A stretch of 64,000 bases of DNA from Phaeobacter sp. B1627. Lineage in GTDB: Bacteria > Pseudomonadota > Alphaproteobacteria > Rhodobacterales > Rhodobacteraceae. The stretch lies in NCBI RefSeq assembly GCF_006265095.1, contig NZ_VCNK01000013.1:1-64000 (forward strand), given 5' to 3'. Under the pieces are notes generated by a model. The model had not been told where the DNA came from, did no database searches, and was given only the letters and a program-made list of their open reading frames with translations. A program made the translations under genes and the position numbers. How positions within the stretch are numbered: position 1 is the stretch's first letter; every line of letters begins with the position of its first letter. Shown in pieces: positions 27,084 through 36,336 of the stretch.

Positions 27084-28246
27084 GCCTTGTCCTCGCGTTT
27101 GAGCAGATCAAAAAGACCGCCGATGCCCTTGGGCGCAAACAGCGTCACCAGGACAAAAGACAATCCCAGGATCACCTGCCACCAATCCACCCATTGCACC
27201 GTGTAAAACCCGAGATTGATATCCGGTGCCTGCCCCCCCGTGAACCAGGTCGACACCAGCGACACAAAAGCCGCCCCGAGCACGGCCCCGTAAAGTCGGC
27301 CCCGCCCGCCAATGGCGACCCAGACCGCAAGATAGATCGAGGCAATCGGCGCAATTTCTGCGGGGTTTATGATCCCTGCCTGAGGATAGTAGAGCGCCCC
27401 TGCCACGGCGGCGATCATGGCTGTCAGGGTGAACAACATCAGCTTGAAGCTCTCGACCGGGTAGCCCAGGAACCGCACCCGCGCCTCATTGTCGCGAATG
27501 CCGCGAATGACCGAGCCGAATTTACCCGAGACCACCCAGGCACTCAGGATATAACCGGCTCCCAAAGCCAGAGCCGAAGCCCAGAAAAACCACAGGGAGA
27601 CCGCCGACTGCGGTGCGGTGACACCGGGCAGGTTCTGCAGACCCGAGAGCCCGTTGTTGCCGCGCAGGCCGCTGTCGTTCTGGAACAGATACAGGGCCAA
27701 GGCCAATGTCATCGCCTGTGTCAGGATCGACAGGTAGACGCCGGTCACGCGGGACCGGAATGCCAGCCAGCCGAAGACCAGCGCCAACAGGCCCGGCACC
27801 ACAAGCACCAACAGAAGCTGGCTCATAAGGCTGTCGGCAAAGGTCCAGACCACCGGAAAATCCGAGCTCCCGACGACACCGAAGATCTGATTTCCGATAC
27901 CGTCGATAATCTCCTGCGGGGTCGGAGGTATATCCCCCTGCGCCAGAGCGCCTTCGACGATGATCTCGGTGCGGGCATACATGAGCCACATGCCCACCAT
28001 ATAGCCACCCAGCCCAAAAAAGGCGAAATGGCCGAGGCTGAGGATGCCACAATAGCCCCAGATCAGATCCATGGCGATCGCCACCAGGCACAGACACAGG
28101 GTTTTGCCCAGGGTCTTGATGAAGCTGGTGGAGAGGGCTCCGACGCCGAAGCCCTCGGCCAGGACGGTGACCACCACCGTGAAGAGGGAAAGGCAGATCA
28201 GGAAGACCAAGACTGATGGGTTTTGTGCAACAAAGGACTTACGCAT
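27080..28246 (-). CDS. urtC: Urea ABC transporter permease UrtC
   Basis: This 388-aa LivM-type inner-membrane permease has about ten hydrophobic helices and the conserved start LCLCLVAIAMDLIWGYCGILSLG. It forms the channel with UrtB. It is separated from urtB by 87 bp that hold a dispersed hairpin element, unlike the tight spacing downstream. Confidence 0.95.
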   Translation of the reverse strand: MRKSFVAQNPSVLVFLICLSLFTVVVTVLAEGFGVGALSTSFIKTLGKTLCLCLVAIAMDLIWGYCGILSLGHFAFFGLGGYMVGMWLMYARTEIIVEGALAQGDIPPTPQEIIDGIGNQIFGVVGSSDFPVVWTFADSLMSQLLLVLVVPGLLALVFGWLAFRSRVTGVYLSILTQAMTLALALYLFQNDSGLRGNNGLSGLQNLPGVTAPQSAVSLWFFWASALALGAGYILSAWVVSGKFGSVIRGIRDNEARVRFLGYPVESFKLMLFTLTAMIAAVAGALYYPQAGIINPAEIAPIASIYLAVWVAIGGRGRLYGAVLGAAFVSLVSTWFTGGQAPDINLGFYTVQWVDWWQVILGLSFVLVTLFAPKGIGGLFDLLKREDKA

Positions 28247-28263
28247 GTCTGTGATCCTTGCCT

Positions 28264-28312
28264 GCGGGGGGCCAGCCCCCCGCGCCCCCCGAGGTATTTT
28301 GAAAAAGATGAA
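28264..28312 (+). repeat. Dispersed hairpin element, copy 1
   Basis: Hairpin arms GCGGGGGGC (28264-28272) and GCCCCCCGC (28275-28283) are followed by CCCCGAGGTATTTTGAAAAAGATGAA. The same core recurs at about 44624-44672 (opposite strand) and 53346-53400. This copy lies between urtB and urtC, inside the operon. Confidence 0.75.
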
Positions 28313-28333
28313 CAGGACAGTTCAGGCTCATGG

Positions 28334-30379
28334 TCAGTCCCCCGCCGCCCGGCCCTTGAGGGCGATGATGCCACGCGGCCGGAACTGGATGAAAACGATG
28401 ATGAAGATGATCATGTAGGTTTGCGCCGCCAGTGTGTTTGACGGGTTCAGCCATTCGATCCCCTTCTGCAGGGTGCCGATCATTGTCGCGCCCAGAAGGG
28501 CGCCCCAGATATTGCCAACCCCGCCGACGACCACGGTCATGAAACTTTGCACGATATAGTCGGCCCCCAGTTCCGACGTCACCTTGGCATAGAGCCCGAT
28601 GGCGACGCCCGCGATGCCTGCGATGCCGGAGCCAAGCCCGAAGGTCAGCATGTTCACCCGGCCCGGGTTGATGCCCATCGAGGCCGCCATGCGGGGGTTT
28701 TGCGTGACCGCGCGGGTTTCCAGGCCAAGGCGCGTGCGCTTCATCAGGAAGAGGAAGAAGCCGAGGAAGATCAACGCCAGCACAAAGATCGCAATGCGGA
28801 TGTAGCTGATCGCGACCACGTCATTCAAGACCAGCGCCCCGTCAAGCCAGCCGGGCGCGGTCAGGGGGCGGGCCTGGGTGCCGAAGAGGTTCTTGGCCAG
28901 CTGCTGCAAGGCGATGGAGATCCCGAATGTTGCCAGAAGGGTTTCGAGGGGGCGGTGGTAGAGGTGGCGGATCACCAGACGCTCCATCGCCACACCGGCG
29001 GCAAAGGTCACCGCGAAGGCCAGCGGGATCGCAACCAGAATGGAGACTGTGTGATTGGGGATCACCTGTTGCACCACATATCCGGTGTAGGCCCCCATCA
29101 TGATGAACTCGCCATGGGCCATATTGATGACCCCCATCAGGCCAAAGGTGATGGCCAGACCGATGGCGGCAAGGAAGTAGATCGACGCGAGCGAGATCGC
29201 ATCCAATCCCAGATCGAGTGATTGGTTCAGCCCCACCCGCGTTGCAATCGTCGCAAGCGCCGCCTCTGCCGCATCCGTCACCGCCGGGTCGGGCTCGGCG
29301 TAGGTTTCAAAGAAAACATGTGAGGCGAGTGCATTGTCGATATCGGCGTCCGACACCCGTGGCGGCACCAGCCCAGCCGCGAAAAGCGCGCTATAGGCCG
29401 TCACCCGTGCCTCCGGGTCCGACAGTTGCGCAACGGGAACCCCGCCGACGCGGCCGCCGTCGATATGAGTTGCCAGCAGGGTCTTAATCTCTGCCGAAGA
29501 TCGCCGCGGCGGGGCGAGATCTTCGGCGACCAGCATGTCATAGGCTGCGAGCCGGTCCAGCTGCGGGCTGCCCGGCGCCAGCACCCGCGCGACATTCCGG
29601 TCGTCGGGAAGCGTCGCGGCGGTGGTCAGCGTGGTGGCAACCAGCGGGTTCAGGGCCGCGCGGACGTCAACACCGAGATCATGTGACATCGCTTCTATTG
29701 CCGCGATCCGTTCCTTGGGATCGCGATCATAGGCGATGCTGAGGAGCCGCTCGATCCGCATCTTGCGTGCCTTCAGATCCGGGTCGGGCTCCGCAGCGAC
29801 GGACGCCCTGAGCGGCAGCAGCAGATCGGGACCGGGGCGGCGCTCAATCGCGACGAGGGCCTCTTCGCGGGTGGCCCGGTCGGGATCGGACAATTGAAAC
29901 TGTACCAGCGCGGTGGCAATCAGCCCGCGCACGCCACTGTTCGGTTTCAACTGGACCAATGCGTCCTTGGGATAGTCGCCGACCACTGAATCGCTGTCGA
30001 GATCCGTCAGCACGAAACTCCGGTCGCCGGTTTCGCCGGCGACAAAAAACAGACCGTCGGATTTGCGCTGCCAGATGCGTTTGTTCTGCCAGGCGGACAA
30101 AAAGGCAGGCACGCCGGGCAATTCAGAGGATAGGATGTGATCAATCACCGGCCCGATTGTCTTGCGCGACGCCTTGGTGATCAGCGCGGCCTCTTCTTGC
30201 AGAACAGATTGCAATGGGCCGATGCCGGGCTCGGTCTGGGTGAGCGCTGGTTCGGCGCTGAGTTCGGCGCTGGGTTCAACCCTGGGTTCGGCCGTGGTGT
30301 CCTGCGCCGAAGCGACCTGTGCCAGGGCCAGCAGCGCACCGCAGATCAAAATGCGGCAGACGCGAATGAGATGTGTCAT
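28334..30379 (-). CDS. urtB: Urea ABC transporter permease UrtB with periplasmic extension
   Basis: This 681-aa protein has a signal peptide (ALLALAQVASAQ) and about 350 residues of helical, HEAT-like periplasmic extension. A LivH-type permease domain follows (SLASIYFLAAIGLAITFGLMGV, NMAHGEFIMMGAY, GLAKNLFG-like region). The long N-terminal extension is typical of urea-type UrtB and separates it from LivH. It is followed by urtC after 87 bp. Confidence 0.95.
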   Translation of the reverse strand: MTHLIRVCRILICGALLALAQVASAQDTTAEPRVEPSAELSAEPALTQTEPGIGPLQSVLQEEAALITKASRKTIGPVIDHILSSELPGVPAFLSAWQNKRIWQRKSDGLFFVAGETGDRSFVLTDLDSDSVVGDYPKDALVQLKPNSGVRGLIATALVQFQLSDPDRATREEALVAIERRPGPDLLLPLRASVAAEPDPDLKARKMRIERLLSIAYDRDPKERIAAIEAMSHDLGVDVRAALNPLVATTLTTAATLPDDRNVARVLAPGSPQLDRLAAYDMLVAEDLAPPRRSSAEIKTLLATHIDGGRVGGVPVAQLSDPEARVTAYSALFAAGLVPPRVSDADIDNALASHVFFETYAEPDPAVTDAAEAALATIATRVGLNQSLDLGLDAISLASIYFLAAIGLAITFGLMGVINMAHGEFIMMGAYTGYVVQQVIPNHTVSILVAIPLAFAVTFAAGVAMERLVIRHLYHRPLETLLATFGISIALQQLAKNLFGTQARPLTAPGWLDGALVLNDVVAISYIRIAIFVLALIFLGFFLFLMKRTRLGLETRAVTQNPRMAASMGINPGRVNMLTFGLGSGIAGIAGVAIGLYAKVTSELGADYIVQSFMTVVVGGVGNIWGALLGATMIGTLQKGIEWLNPSNTLAAQTYMIIFIIVFIQFRPRGIIALKGRAAGD

Positions 30380-30433
30380 GGGTGGTGATCCGGCCCTATT
30401 GCCGCCCGGTTCGTCCGGGGGTCATGTTTGCAT

Positions 30434-30460
30434 CACCCGGGCCGCAGTACCGCCCGGGTG
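30434..30460. promoter_or_regulatory. Hairpin between urtA and urtB
   Basis: Perfect 9-base arms CACCCGGGC (30434-30442) and GCCCGGGTG (30452-30460) enclose a 9-base loop. The hairpin sits just after the urtA stop. It would protect the urtA 3' end or attenuate read-through, giving more binding protein than permease. There is no T-run. Confidence 0.6.
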
Positions 30461-30484
30461 AATGTCCCTCAGGTGAGGATCAGA

Positions 30485-31765
30485 TCAGTAATTCGATTTG
30501 ATCTGCACGCAGGTTTCGGTGGCCGTGTTGTACATGCCGCAGCCGAGGTCTTTCCAATCGGATTTCAGGACCGCAGAGTCGGGCAGAAAATCGGTCCAGG
30601 CATCGCCCGGCACGGGATCGGTCGCGGAGATGATATCAAACTGGCCGTCTTCCTGGATTTCGCCGATCAGCACGGGTTTCGCGAGGTGGTGGTTCGGCAG
30701 CATCACGGCGGTGCCGCCGGTCAGGTTCGGGAACTCCTGCCCGTACATCGCGGTCCGCACAGCATCGACATCCGTGGTTTCAGCGGCTGTGACCGCGTTT
30801 GCCCACATGTTGAAGCCGATATAGTGGGCCTCCATCGGGTCATTTGTCACCCGCTCTTCGCCCATCAGGGTCTTCCATTTGTCGATGAAGCCCGCGTTGG
30901 CCTCGGTATCGGCGGACTGGAAGTAGTTCCAAGCGGCCAGATGCCCGACCAGATTGGAGGTATCAAGCCCCGACAGCTCTTCCTCGCCGACCGAGAAGGC
31001 CACGACGGGGATGTCATCGGCAGAGATGCCAGCCGCGGCCAGCTCCTTGTAGAAGCCGATGTTGGCATCGCCGTTGATGGTGGAGATCACGCCAACTTTC
31101 TTGCCGTCCGCGCCCAGCGCCACAACGTCAGAGACGATCTTGGACCAGTCGGAGTGACCGAAGGGCGTGTAGTTCACAAAGATATCGGACTCGGCGATGC
31201 CTTTGCTTTTCAGATAGCTTTCGAGGATATTGTTTGTGGTGCGCGGATACACGTAGTCGGTGCCCAGCAGAGCGAATTTCTCCACGCCCAGCTCATCCAG
31301 GAAATAGTCGGTCGCCGGGATCGCCTGCTGGTTCGGGGCAGCGCCGGTGTAGAAGACGTTCTTTGACGATTCCTCACCTTCATACTGCACCGGATAGAAC
31401 AACAGCCCGTTCAGTTCTTCGATCACCGGCAGCACCGATTTGCGGCTGACAGAGGTCCAGTTGCCAAAGATCACGTCAACGTCATGCACGCTCAGCAGCT
31501 CGCGCGCTTTTTCGGCGAAGAGCGGCCAGTCGGACGCAGGATCGACCACCACGGCCTCCAGTTCGCAGCCCAGCAGGCCGCCTTTTTCGTTCTGATCGGC
31601 CACCAGCATCAGCATGGTGTCCTTCAGGGTGGTCTCGGAAATTGCCATGGTGCCCGACAGAGAGTGCAAAACACCCACTTTGATCGGGCAATCGGCGGCC
31701 ATGGCAGCGCCGGCGCCAATGGTCAGCGCCAGCGCGCTGGCAGCGGTTTTATTCAGAAACGTCAT
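30485..31765 (-). CDS. urtA: Urea ABC transporter substrate-binding protein UrtA
   Basis: This 426-aa periplasmic protein binds urea. It has a signal peptide (KTAASALALTIGAGAAMAA), then DCPIKVGVLHSLSGTMAISE and the blocks LFYPVQYEGEESS and FALLGTDYVYPRTTN typical of UrtA/FmdD. ATG 31765 with GGAGGG upstream is preferred over 31786. It is the first gene of the leftward urt operon, divergent from the urease genes. Confidence 0.95.
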   Translation of the reverse strand: MTFLNKTAASALALTIGAGAAMAADCPIKVGVLHSLSGTMAISETTLKDTMLMLVADQNEKGGLLGCELEAVVVDPASDWPLFAEKARELLSVHDVDVIFGNWTSVSRKSVLPVIEELNGLLFYPVQYEGEESSKNVFYTGAAPNQQAIPATDYFLDELGVEKFALLGTDYVYPRTTNNILESYLKSKGIAESDIFVNYTPFGHSDWSKIVSDVVALGADGKKVGVISTINGDANIGFYKELAAAGISADDIPVVAFSVGEEELSGLDTSNLVGHLAAWNYFQSADTEANAGFIDKWKTLMGEERVTNDPMEAHYIGFNMWANAVTAAETTDVDAVRTAMYGQEFPNLTGGTAVMLPNHHLAKPVLIGEIQEDGQFDIISATDPVPGDAWTDFLPDSAVLKSDWKDLGCGMYNTATETCVQIKSNY

Positions 31766-32198
31766 AGATCCCTCCATGCAGGGCACGCAAATAACGAACG
31801 CTTGCCCCGGGGGCCGCGGAACGATATTTTGCCTCCCTGCAACTGTTGTTGCGTATTGAGTGTGGCGGCCCGACCGAGGTGCAATTCATACGGTCGCCAC
31901 ACATCTTTCCAATCAGGTCGAAACGCTTGTGACATCTCTTCCGGATGTCTATCCGCCCCCCGACCCGCCAAGGTTTCAGCAGCGTCGCGCAGCTTTGCAA
32001 TTGCGCGACGGGAGCGACCCTGGCGAAATCCACACATGCCCAATTCATGAGCAGATTTTGCGGGAAACGCCGCAAAATTCACCAGAACAGCCATCAGCTG
32101 TCGCAATTTTGCGGTAGAAAATGGCAGTATCGCGACGAGACTGGGAAAAGACGGTCAAACAAGGTGAACCGCTCCCGGTGCAGGTATGGTGCAGGTAT
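31766..32198. promoter_or_regulatory. Divergent urtA / ureD control region
   Basis: About 350-430 bp without a gene separate the two divergent operons. The region holds three copies of ATTTTGCGG: 32055-32063, an inverted copy at 32070-32078 and 32106-32114. The first two form a palindrome with a 6-base spacer. They lie just before the ureD start and are good candidates for a regulator site. Promoter boxes cannot be set with confidence. Confidence 0.5.
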
Positions 32199-33116
32199 AT
32201 GGACCAGCAGCGCGGGCGACCCAGGGGGAGAAAACAGATCAACAGCTTGGCCAGGATCACGGCACAGGACGCCCAGGATGCGCAACCGGCAGAGGAACAA
32301 CCTCGCGCCGTCGGACGTGCCTCGGTGTCGACGAAATGCCGGGCCGACGGCTGCGTTGCGATTGACCAGCTGCATCAGGCCGGAGCGTTGAAACTGCTGT
32401 TCCCGCGCGGCCGCCCCCCGGTGGAGGCTGTCATGGTCAACACGGCCGGCGGCATCACTGGCGGAGATCGCTTCACCCTTGATGCAAGTGCAGGCCCCAA
32501 CAGCCAGCTGACCCTCACCACCCAGGCGGCCGAGCGCGCCTATCGGGCTCAGCCCGGCCAAACGGGTCGGGTGCAGACGACACTGACCGTTGCCGAGGGG
32601 GCGCGTCTCACCTGGGTGCCGCAGGAAACCATCCTGTTTCAGAATTGTGATTTTGACCGGCGCCTGCGGGTGGATCTGGGGTCGGATGCGCGGCTCTTGC
32701 TGGCCGAACCGGTGGTCTTTGGCCGGGCGGCCATGGGCGAACGCCTGACCTCGGCGCGGTTTCAGGACCGGATCGACATCTATCGCGGCGACCGGCGCAT
32801 CTATCATGACGCGATCCGCGTGCGCGGCGACCTTGCCGCCGCCCTTGCGGGTGCTGCCACGGGGGGCGGTCTGTCCGCGCCCTCGGGGGCGATGGCGACG
32901 CTGGTGCTGGCCGCGCCCGACGCCGAGGCGACCCTCGACTGGATCCGGGCCGCATTGCCGTCCGGTGGCACCGCGATTGGCGGCGCCTCCCTTTTGGCGC
33001 CCGACCTTCTTCACCTGAGGCTGCTGGCGGTGGACAGTTTCGTCCTGCGCCAGAGCCTTCTGCCCCTTCTTGATCGCCTGACCGACGGCGGCCTGCCCCG
33101 CTGCTGGAGACTGTGA
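32199..33116 (+). CDS. ureD: Urease accessory protein UreD
   Basis: UreD is a scaffold on apo-urease that receives UreF and UreG during nickel insertion. The family is recognised from LKLLFPRG, NTAGGITGGDRF, QAAERAYRA and LTWVPQETILFQNC. The start is uncertain: the frame is open from ATG 32121 and ATG 32199 is used here, giving 305 aa. It is the first gene of the urease operon. Confidence 0.93.
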   Translation: MDQQRGRPRGRKQINSLARITAQDAQDAQPAEEQPRAVGRASVSTKCRADGCVAIDQLHQAGALKLLFPRGRPPVEAVMVNTAGGITGGDRFTLDASAGPNSQLTLTTQAAERAYRAQPGQTGRVQTTLTVAEGARLTWVPQETILFQNCDFDRRLRVDLGSDARLLLAEPVVFGRAAMGERLTSARFQDRIDIYRGDRRIYHDAIRVRGDLAAALAGAATGGGLSAPSGAMATLVLAAPDAEATLDWIRAALPSGGTAIGGASLLAPDLLHLRLLAVDSFVLRQSLLPLLDRLTDGGLPRCWRL

Positions 33117-33120
33117 CCTC

Positions 33121-33171
33121 ATGACCTGTGATCCCATGACCTGTGACCTCATGAAAGTGTGGACCCGATGA
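33121..33171 (+). other. 16-codon mini-ORF between ureD and ureA
   Basis: A frame starting 4 nt after the ureD stop encodes [16 protein letters not shown] and ends in a TGA that overlaps the ureA ATG. It consists largely of a 15-bp tandem repeat (ATGACCTGTGATCCC at 33121-33135, ATGACCTGTGACCTC at 33136-33150), with a partial copy at the ureD stop. It may couple translation of ureD to ureA. Whether it is translated is not known. Confidence 0.4.
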
Positions 33172-33470
33172 ACCTGACCCCCAGAGAAAAAGACAAACTG
33201 CTGGTCGCCATGGCTGCCGAAGTCGCCAGAAAGCGACTGGCGCGTGGTGTCAAACTGAACCACCCGGAAGCCATCGCGCTGATCACCGATGCCGTGGTCG
33301 AAGGGGCCCGTGACGGGCGCTCGGTGGCGCAGATGATGCAGGAAGGCGCCGAGGTCGTCACCCGTGATCAATGCATGGAGGGCATTGCCGAGATGATCCA
33401 CGAGGTTCAGGTCGAGGCCACCTTTCCCGACGGCACCAAGCTGGTGACCGTGCACAACCCCATTCGATAG
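33168..33470 (+). CDS. ureA: Urease gamma subunit
   Basis: This 100-aa structural subunit has the standard start [20 protein letters not shown] and the conserved [21 protein letters not shown]. It is of normal length. It has a poor ribosome site of its own and may rely on coupling from the mini-ORF upstream. Confidence 0.98.
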   Translation: MNLTPREKDKLLVAMAAEVARKRLARGVKLNHPEAIALITDAVVEGARDGRSVAQMMQEGAEVVTRDQCMEGIAEMIHEVQVEATFPDGTKLVTVHNPIR

Positions 33471-33492
33471 ATCCAGACAGGAGAGTTTCCGG

Positions 33493-33672
33493 ATGAAACG
33501 CCAAATGAAACCATTGACCGCTCTCGTCCCTGCCCTCGCGCTCACTGCGGGACCCGCACTCGCCCACGGCGGCGCGCATGTTCACCCCCACGGCGCCGAA
33601 GTCTGGCTCGCCCTCGCCCTGGTTGCGGTGGTGGTCCTCGGATGCGTCAGCCTGATGCGGGGCCGCAAATGA
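33493..33672 (+). CDS. 59-aa His-containing small membrane protein in the urease operon
   Basis: The frame runs from ATG 33493 (AGGAGAG upstream) to a TGA that overlaps the ureB start (ATGA). The product has a signal-like N-terminus ending ALA, a short His-rich stretch ([10 protein letters not shown], four His) and one membrane helix ([19 protein letters not shown]) with a basic C-terminus. The His cluster would face the periplasm. I do not know a named family. Nickel binding or sensing is a guess from context. Confidence 0.75.
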   Translation: MKRQMKPLTALVPALALTAGPALAHGGAHVHPHGAEVWLALALVAVVVLGCVSLMRGRK

Positions 33673-33974
33673 TCCCCGGGGAACTCCTGCCGGCTGCCGG
33701 GGATCTGATCCTCAACGAAGGCGCCGAGGTCATCGCACTGATGGTTGCCAATACCGGGGACCGCCCGGTTCAGGTGGGAAGTCACTATCATTTCGCCGAG
33801 ACCAATCCGGCGCTGGAGTTCGACCGGGCCGCCGCCCATGGCCTGCGGTTGGACATCGCCGCCGGAACTGCCGTGCGGTTCGAACCCGGCCAACGCCGCG
33901 AAGTGCAGCTGATCCCGATCAGCGGCGCCCGCAAGATCTATGGTTTCAACGCAAAGGTGATGGGGGCGCTCTAG
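33669..33974 (+). CDS. ureB: Urease beta subunit
   Basis: This 101-aa subunit starts [18 protein letters not shown] and has the conserved [11 protein letters not shown] and [12 protein letters not shown] 33669 overlaps the previous small gene by ATGA, which fixes the start. Confidence 0.98.
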   Translation: MIPGELLPAAGDLILNEGAEVIALMVANTGDRPVQVGSHYHFAETNPALEFDRAAAHGLRLDIAAGTAVRFEPGQRREVQLIPISGARKIYGFNAKVMGAL

Positions 33975-34050
33975 CGCCCACCAGCGCCACGCCCGAACGC
34001 GCCCCAAAGCCATCCGCCCGACAGATCCCCCGTCTCATCAGGAGAGACCA

Positions 34051-35787
34051 ATGCCTGCAAAAATTTCACGCGCCGATTATGCTGCCATGTATGGCCCGAC
34101 CACCGGGGACAAGCTGCGGCTGGCCGATACTGATCTGATCATCGAGGTCGAGCGCGACCTGACCGCGCTTGCGGCCGGACAGAATGCGCCGATGTATGGC
34201 GAAGAGGTCAAATTCGGCGGCGGCAAAGTGATCCGCGACGGCATGGGGCAATCCCAGGCCACGCGTGCCGCCGGGGCGGTCGATACCGTCATCACAAATG
34301 CGCTGATCCTGGACTGGACCGGTATCTACAAGGCGGATGTGGGGCTTCGCGACGGGCGCATCGCGGCCATCGGCAAGGCCGGGAATCCGGACACGCAACC
34401 CGGCGTCGACATCATCGTCGGCCCCGGCACCGAGGTCATCGCGGGCGAGGGGCGGATCCTGACGGCGGGCGGCTTTGACAGCCATATTCATTTCATCTGC
34501 CCGCAACAGATCGAGGACGCGCTGCATTCCGGCCTGACCACCATGCTGGGCGGTGGCACCGGGCCGGCCCATGGCACTTTGGCCACCACCTGTACCCCCG
34601 GTGCCTGGCACCTTGGCCGTATGATGCAGGCCGCAGATGCGTTTCCGATGAACCTCGCCTTCGCAGGCAAAGGCAATGCCTCGCTGCCGGCCGCGCTGGA
34701 AGAACAGGTCAACGCCGGTGCCTGCGCCCTGAAACTGCACGAGGACTGGGGCACCACGCCCGCCGCCATCGACTGCTGCCTCGGCGTTGCGGATGCGATG
34801 GATGTGCAGGTGATGATCCACACCGACACGCTCAACGAAAGCGGCTTTGTCGAGCATACGGTCGCCGCCATGAAGGGCCGCACGATCCACGCCTTTCACA
34901 CCGAAGGCGCAGGCGGCGGCCACGCGCCGGACATCATCAAGATCTGTGGCGAGGAACATGTGCTGCCCTCCTCGACCAACCCCACCCGCCCCTTCACGGT
35001 GAACACGCTCGAGGAACATCTCGACATGCTGATGGTCTGCCACCACCTCGACAAGTCGATCCCCGAGGACGTGGCCTTTGCCGAGAGCCGCATCCGGCGC
35101 GAAACCATCGCGGCAGAGGATATCCTGCACGACATGGGCGCCTTTTCGATTATCGCCAGCGACAGCCAGGCCATGGGCCGCGTCGGCGAGGTCATCATCC
35201 GCACCTGGCAGACCGCCGACAAGATGAAGAAACAGCGCGGACGTCTGGCGGATGAAACCGGCGAGAACGACAATTTCCGCGTCCGCCGCTATGTCGCCAA
35301 ATATACCATCAACCCGGCAATTGCCCATGGCATCGCGCATGAGATCGGCTCGATCGAAGTGGGCAAACGCGCGGATCTGGTGCTCTGGAACCCGGCGTTC
35401 TTTGGCGTGAAGCCCGAGATGGTGCTGATGGGCGGCACCATTGCCTGCGCCCAGATGGGCGATCCGAATGCCTCGATCCCGACACCGCAACCGGTGTATT
35501 CCCGCCCGATGTGGGGGGCCTATGGGCGCTCGGTCGAGAATTCAGCCGTCACCTTCGTGTCCGAAGCGGCGCAGGCCGCCAGCATCGGCAAGACCCTCGG
35601 TCTGGCGAAACAGACACTGGCGGTCAAAGGCACCCGCGGGATCGGCAAATCGGCGCTGAAGCTCAACGATGCGACCCCCCAAATCGAGGTCCATCCCGAA
35701 ACCTACGAGGTCCGGGCCGACGGCGAGCTGCTGACCTGCCAGCCCGCCACCGAACTGCCAATGGCGCAGCGGTATTTCCTGTTCTAG
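34051..35787 (+). CDS. ureC: Urease alpha subunit (catalytic)
   Basis: This 578-aa nickel enzyme hydrolyses urea to ammonia and carbamate. The nickel-bridging carbamylated Lys is K228 in ALKLHEDWG. Metal and active-site His lie in [14 protein letters not shown] and [15 protein letters not shown], and the flap has [14 protein letters not shown]. It is full length and follows ureB by 76 bp with AGGAGAG before ATG. Confidence 0.99.
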   Translation: MPAKISRADYAAMYGPTTGDKLRLADTDLIIEVERDLTALAAGQNAPMYGEEVKFGGGKVIRDGMGQSQATRAAGAVDTVITNALILDWTGIYKADVGLRDGRIAAIGKAGNPDTQPGVDIIVGPGTEVIAGEGRILTAGGFDSHIHFICPQQIEDALHSGLTTMLGGGTGPAHGTLATTCTPGAWHLGRMMQAADAFPMNLAFAGKGNASLPAALEEQVNAGACALKLHEDWGTTPAAIDCCLGVADAMDVQVMIHTDTLNESGFVEHTVAAMKGRTIHAFHTEGAGGGHAPDIIKICGEEHVLPSSTNPTRPFTVNTLEEHLDMLMVCHHLDKSIPEDVAFAESRIRRETIAAEDILHDMGAFSIIASDSQAMGRVGEVIIRTWQTADKMKKQRGRLADETGENDNFRVRRYVAKYTINPAIAHGIAHEIGSIEVGKRADLVLWNPAFFGVKPEMVLMGGTIACAQMGDPNASIPTPQPVYSRPMWGAYGRSVENSAVTFVSEAAQAASIGKTLGLAKQTLAVKGTRGIGKSALKLNDATPQIEVHPETYEVRADGELLTCQPATELPMAQRYFLF

Positions 35788-36047
35788 TGTCACCACAACA
35801 GGCAGGGGCAGCCGCTGCCCGGCCATCCAACTGCCCGTTTTCTGTGCATCCGCCTCTGTGCGGATCCGGAGACGGGACAGACCCGAAATCGATCAGGGCT
35901 TTGAAATAATGCGCGAATTTTCAACACACCCCACAGTGTTGCCTCTGATGCATGACGGAAATGCGTCAGCACTACTAACCTATTTGCTGCGATGCGGCTA
36001 TGTAGATGCCACGGGAGACGAAACCTCGAACACAGGAGCATTCCCAA

Positions 36048-36275
36048 ATGGCATATACTTCGAACGCGCAAACAGCCTCGACCTTCAACCCGCTGGCCCT
36101 CATCGTTGGCTTCTTCCGTGCAATCGGAAATGGCATGGTGAAAATGGGCGAAGCAAACTACCGGGTGGATCGCGCACGGACCCTGATGGCCCTGTCGGAC
36201 GAAGAGCTGGCCGCACGCGGCATGAAACGCGACGACGTGGTCAAGCACGTGTTTGGCGACATCATGTACCTCTGA
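36048..36275 (+). CDS. DUF1127-family small protein
   Basis: This 75-aa protein has an amphipathic or hydrophobic segment (ALIVGFFRAIGNGMVKM) and a DUF1127-like C-terminus (MALSDEELAARGMKRDDVVKHVF). Such proteins in alphaproteobacteria are often stress or nutrient linked and act in RNA or phosphate metabolism. ATG 36048 has AGGAGC upstream. It sits between ureC and ureE and may have its own promoter in the 260-bp gap, which also holds a small GGGCAG/CTGCCC hairpin at 35806-35820. Confidence 0.8.
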   Translation: MAYTSNAQTASTFNPLALIVGFFRAIGNGMVKMGEANYRVDRARTLMALSDEELAARGMKRDDVVKHVFGDIMYL

Positions 36276-36336
36276 ATGTCCCTCTGAGCCATCGCGTTCA
36301 ATCGGACATTCCATATCGCAGCCAGGGGGGCCGGAC

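Noticed and set aside
33111-33150. CRISPR-like repeats
   Set aside because: The units are 15 bp, directly adjacent and without spacers; no cas gene is present in the window.
34066-35490. 474-codon minus-strand frame opposite ureC
   Set aside because: It is a mirror of ureC caused by GC-rich codon bias, with no recognisable motif.
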